The notes beneath the pieces are model-generated. The model was given only the letters and a program-made list of their open reading frames with translations. It was not told the DNA's origin and did not search any database. A stretch of 64,000 nt of DNA from Nitrospina sp. (GTDB lineage Bacteria > Nitrospinota > Nitrospinia > Nitrospinales > JACRGP01). The translations under genes and the position numbers were made by a program. Within the stretch, counting starts at the first letter, position 1. Every line of letters begins with the position of its first letter. Positions 61,106 to 64,000 of this stretch are shown piece after piece. The DNA lies in assembly GCA_024648695.1 (NCBI GenBank), contig JACAVV010000005.1, forward strand, positions 186,001-250,000, read 5' to 3'.

Positions 61106-61442
61106 ACCCAAAAATTAAACGCAACACTGTCAGAATCGAGCTAGACTAGCTACAAGAGTCTAAAAAATAAATTTTCAATAGAGCGTAGCTCAAAAAAAAT
61201 CATTGAACGGCTTCGATTCGTTCTTGCAAACCCAGGATTACTCCGAGTAAGTAAAAATAGCTAAATGTTTCAAAAAATCTGATGACTTGCTGAAAATGGT
61301 TCAATGTTGTCTCTTAGGGACGTTAAAACTCCAGAAAAATAGGGGCTTTGTGGGATATTAAAAATTTCCCCAAATCCCCTGCAATAAATATATAATAATA
61401 AGAATTCACAAGTTATTGATATTTCCTAGGAACAGGAAAGTA
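61106..61442. other. AT-rich intergenic region
   Basis: About 340 AT-rich bases without a supported gene. It contains a six-base hairpin TAGACT/AGTCTA (61142-61162) shortly after the SGNH gene, without a T-run. No clear promoter or repeat was found. Confidence 0.4.
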
Positions 61443-62273
61443 ATGTTGCTACCCGATACTTTTGTTAAAGCCGTAGAGGCATATGCGAAACCAATTGATG
61501 ACGAGGTTTCCCAAAAAAGAATTTTAGAAACTCATTTGGATACCACCCGTTTTTTTCCTTATGCTGATGCTATTGAACAATACCATACATTAAAAGATCA
61601 ACGGGTTTTGAGTTCAGGTTGTTCTTCGGCTGGATGCGTGTCAGTTTTTCTCGAAAGAGGGGCATCCCGCGTTCACGGGGTGGAAGTCGATCCTACATTG
61701 ACAAACCTTGCCCAGTTGAGGTTTTCAGGGACAGAATGGGAACCTAAGGTAGAAATAGAACAATATTCTGGGCATGGCCTTCCCTATGAAAACGACACCT
61801 TCGACATTATTTCCAGTTTGCACGTTTTGGAACACACTTATGATAACAACCTGTACCTCTCTGAATCATTCAGGGTATTGAAACCAGGCGGGGTTTTGTT
61901 CCTGGAAATTCCCAATCGATATTTCAGACTGGAGCAACATACCCTGATTCCTTACGTCCATTTTTTACCCTTGGCCCTGAGGAACTTACTGACGGGCTGC
62001 ATCACAAAGACTTTCCTGGCCCAAAAGGTAACTCCCGGATTCCTGCACTGCATGAATTTGCTGACAAACTTTCATTTCCCTTCTCCCGCCCAATTAATGA
62101 GTATGATCCAAAACTTGAAGTCCCGTTTCGATTTGAAAGTTGAGGATGCCTTTTACCATCTTCCCGGTCATGCAAAATTTCGAAAGGAATTCATGCCTTA
62201 TCTTATGGGCCCTCAAAAAAAATTGCATTGTTTCCGCGTTGTTGTAAAAAAGATTGGAAATGCGTCTGCTTAA
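61443..62273 (+). CDS. SAM-dependent methyltransferase
   Basis: This 276-residue class I methyltransferase has motif I VLSSGCSSAGCVSVFLERG (about 47-65), an unusual Ser/Cys-rich version of the GxGxG loop, followed by the acidic GVEVDPT, ISSLHVLEHTYD and LKPGGVLFLEIPN, the Methyltransf_11/23 pattern. AGGAAAG precedes the ATG at 61443. The gene follows the SGNH-like pair and may complete a glycan or lipid modification set. Confidence 0.85.
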   Translation: MLLPDTFVKAVEAYAKPIDDEVSQKRILETHLDTTRFFPYADAIEQYHTLKDQRVLSSGCSSAGCVSVFLERGASRVHGVEVDPTLTNLAQLRFSGTEWEPKVEIEQYSGHGLPYENDTFDIISSLHVLEHTYDNNLYLSESFRVLKPGGVLFLEIPNRYFRLEQHTLIPYVHFLPLALRNLLTGCITKTFLAQKVTPGFLHCMNLLTNFHFPSPAQLMSMIQNLKSRFDLKVEDAFYHLPGHAKFRKEFMPYLMGPQKKLHCFRVVVKKIGNASA

Positions 62274-62326
62274 ACCCTTGAAACAAGAGAGTATGCCGGG
62301 AAGCCTAAAAGGGAGAGAATATCAAT

Positions 62327-64000
62327 TCATTCCTCCGGTCTGTAAGGAAAAGAAACGCTAAAAATACTTCCCTCACCTTTTATACTTTCCACCGCTAATT
62401 CCGCTCCCATCAATTTCACCAATTGTAAAGTGATCGTCAGGCCGATGCCAGTGCCCTGAATTTCCCGGGACGGGTCCTCCAGACGTACAAAAGGTTCGAA
62501 TAATTGTTCTTGAAACTCTTTGGAAATGCCGATTCCGGTATCGATAACTTTTATTAAAATTCGTTCTCCCTCGCTCTCTTCCAGAGAAACCATCACCGAT
62601 CCGCCCTTGCGATTGTATTTGATGGCATTGGATATCAAATTAATCAATATCTGCTTGAAACGCATTTTATCGGCCTGAATAATATCCTTTCCACCCAGAT
62701 GATCCTCGAATTTGAGGACGACCTCATTCTTCCTGGTTAATGGAGTATGTTGTGATAATACTTCCTGGATCAGGGTTCGAACCGATACCGACTCCATAAC
62801 CAGGTTCAATTTTCCAGATTCAATTTTCGCCAGATCAAGCACTTCGTTGATCAGGTCGAGCAAATGGATTCCTCCATCAATAATATGGTTGACGCTATTC
62901 ATACTGGCTTCATCTAATTTGCCTTTAGGATCAATTTGTAACAATTGCGCGAAGCCCAAAATAGCATTGAGAGGTGTCCGCAATTCATGGCTCATCCTTG
63001 AAAGAAAATCCGATTTGGCGCGATTGGCTTTTTCAGCTTCCTGAAGAGCATTGCTGAGTTCTTCTTCTGTTCGTTTTTTCCAGGTGATATCCGTGTGAGT
63101 GCCGACCATTCGTAAGGGTTTGCCCTGAGAATCCCATTCCATCACCTTGCCGCGGTCGAGAATCCAGACCCAGTGACCCTCTTTATGTTTCACCCGATGT
63201 TCGGTTTTGTAATAGGGTAATTTACCTTCCAAATGTTCATCCAGAATTTTCAAGACGCGCGGCATATCATCCGGATGCACCAGTTTTTTCCAGGTGTTGA
63301 CATGGCCTTCCAATTCTAAAGGCTTGTATCCCAACATATTCATCCACTGTTGACTGAAGTAGACGGCCCCGGTTTGCACGTTCCAGTCCCATAACCCATC
63401 ACTGGACCCTTCTAATGCCAGCTTTAACCGCTCTTCGCTATTTTTCAATGTCTCTTCATCCTCTTTGCGCGAAGTGATATCCCTTGCGAAAGCGATGATG
63501 TATTCTTCCCCCTTAAAATTTACCAGATGCGGACTGATCTCCACCGGAAACACTTCCCCATTTTTCCTCTGGTGCGAAGATTCAAAGGAAGTAACCTGTT
63601 GGCTTCTCATATTTTCGAGGTAATTGGGCCAGGTTTCCCTTCGAACCGAGGGGTTGATATCAAACACGGTTAAGTTGAGCAATTCCTCTTTAGAATACCC
63701 GAGGTTTGTGCAGGCTTTCTCGTTAACATAAACAAACTGTGCGCTTTCCGGAAGCAACCAAAAAGCGGCATCCCCAGCATACTCCACACCATATTCTATA
63801 AGGTAATTCTTCTTCGCCAGAGACTCTTCCAATTCCTGCCGATTTGACGGGTTCGCCAGGTTTCCTATCCATTCGTGAATATCCAGGCAAGTGCCTGAAT
63901 ATCCAAAAAATTCGCCCTGGTCGGAAATTCTTGGATGGCCTTTTTCGGATACCCAACGATAAGAACCATCGGCCGTTTTTAAGCGATACATCAATTCCAT
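62327..64000 (-). CDS. PAS-containing histidine kinase, partial
   Basis: The gene runs off the right edge; 557 residues of its C-terminal part are visible. The first 45 residues are the tail of a PAS/PAC domain. Two complete PAS domains follow (about 65-180 and 186-312), then the HisKA helix with SRMSHELRTPLNAILGF (about 337) and an HATPase domain with NLISNAIKYN (N box), VIDTGIGIS (G1) and GTGIGLTITLQLV (G2). There is no C-terminal receiver domain. The cytoplasmic PAS modules suggest a ligand-, redox- or light-sensing kinase; its partner is not in the window. Confidence 0.93.
   Translation of the reverse strand: MELMYRLKTADGSYRWVSEKGHPRISDQGEFFGYSGTCLDIHEWIGNLANPSNRQELEESLAKKNYLIEYGVEYAGDAAFWLLPESAQFVYVNEKACTNLGYSKEELLNLTVFDINPSVRRETWPNYLENMRSQQVTSFESSHQRKNGEVFPVEISPHLVNFKGEEYIIAFARDITSRKEDEETLKNSEERLKLALEGSSDGLWDWNVQTGAVYFSQQWMNMLGYKPLELEGHVNTWKKLVHPDDMPRVLKILDEHLEGKLPYYKTEHRVKHKEGHWVWILDRGKVMEWDSQGKPLRMVGTHTDITWKKRTEEELSNALQEAEKANRAKSDFLSRMSHELRTPLNAILGFAQLLQIDPKGKLDEASMNSVNHIIDGGIHLLDLINEVLDLAKIESGKLNLVMESVSVRTLIQEVLSQHTPLTRKNEVVLKFEDHLGGKDIIQADKMRFKQILINLISNAIKYNRKGGSVMVSLEESEGERILIKVIDTGIGISKEFQEQLFEPFVRLEDPSREIQGTGIGLTITLQLVKLMGAELAVESIKGEGSIFSVSFPYRPEE

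Overview
The window reads as chromosome of a Gram-negative (diderm) bacterium. It encodes lipoproteins with clear lipoboxes, HflK/HflC, FtsY, TrkA/TrkH, type IV pilus minor pilins and an O-polysaccharide type ABC exporter. Base composition looks close to half G+C by eye, dropping in several intergenic gaps and towards the right end. The many B12-type radical SAM proteins, the mix of signalling families and the secreted repeat proteins would fit a Nitrospinota or deltaproteobacterial-like lineage. That placement is inference, because no rRNA, tRNA or clear taxonomic marker lies in the window.

Layout. 1-15 kb: the tail of a cholesterol-oxidase-like GMC oxidoreductase coupled to an alpha/beta hydrolase with a cysteine nucleophile, a membrane fatty-acid hydroxylase, a DUF547 lipoprotein, a radical SAM enzyme, an orphan CheB with two small tandem paralogues, a SPOR protein, RlmM, a NarX/NarL-type two-component pair and a TPR-AAA+ fusion. 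15-29 kb: small secreted and repeat proteins (ankyrin, pentapeptide, FG-GAP), an ADP-ribosylglycohydrolase, a DCC-lipase maturation factor fusion, a GT39-like membrane enzyme, an XRE-metallo-beta-lactamase fusion, and a three-gene operon (MarR, membrane protein, Fe-S/SCP2 fusion) with matching palindromic operators.

29.8-42.5 kb is the most unusual part. It holds two paralogous B12-type radical SAM proteins whose C-termini look like the acceptor-binding half of a family 9 (heptosyl)transferase. The same half domain stands between them as a separate membrane-anchored protein. After ftsY and a PilZ gene come a methyltransferase, three more radical SAM enzymes, a polyprenyl-phosphate type GT2 and a WbqC protein. 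Together they look like a glycan or lipid-linked sugar modification pathway with no obvious described counterpart. At 54.8-62.3 kb a Wzm/Wzt exporter, a glycosyltransferase, two membrane-anchored SGNH-like proteins and a methyltransferase form a second surface-polysaccharide block.

Between the two glycan regions lie potassium uptake (trkH-trkA), hflK-hflC and a minor-pilin operon, bracketed by two toxin-antitoxin modules (HigBA and VapBC) set in AT-rich gaps on the opposite strand. Two strong sigma-54 promoter matches, one before the PilZ gene and one before the pilin operon, suggest a shared RpoN regulon for surface motility. A partial PAS-rich histidine kinase runs off the right edge.
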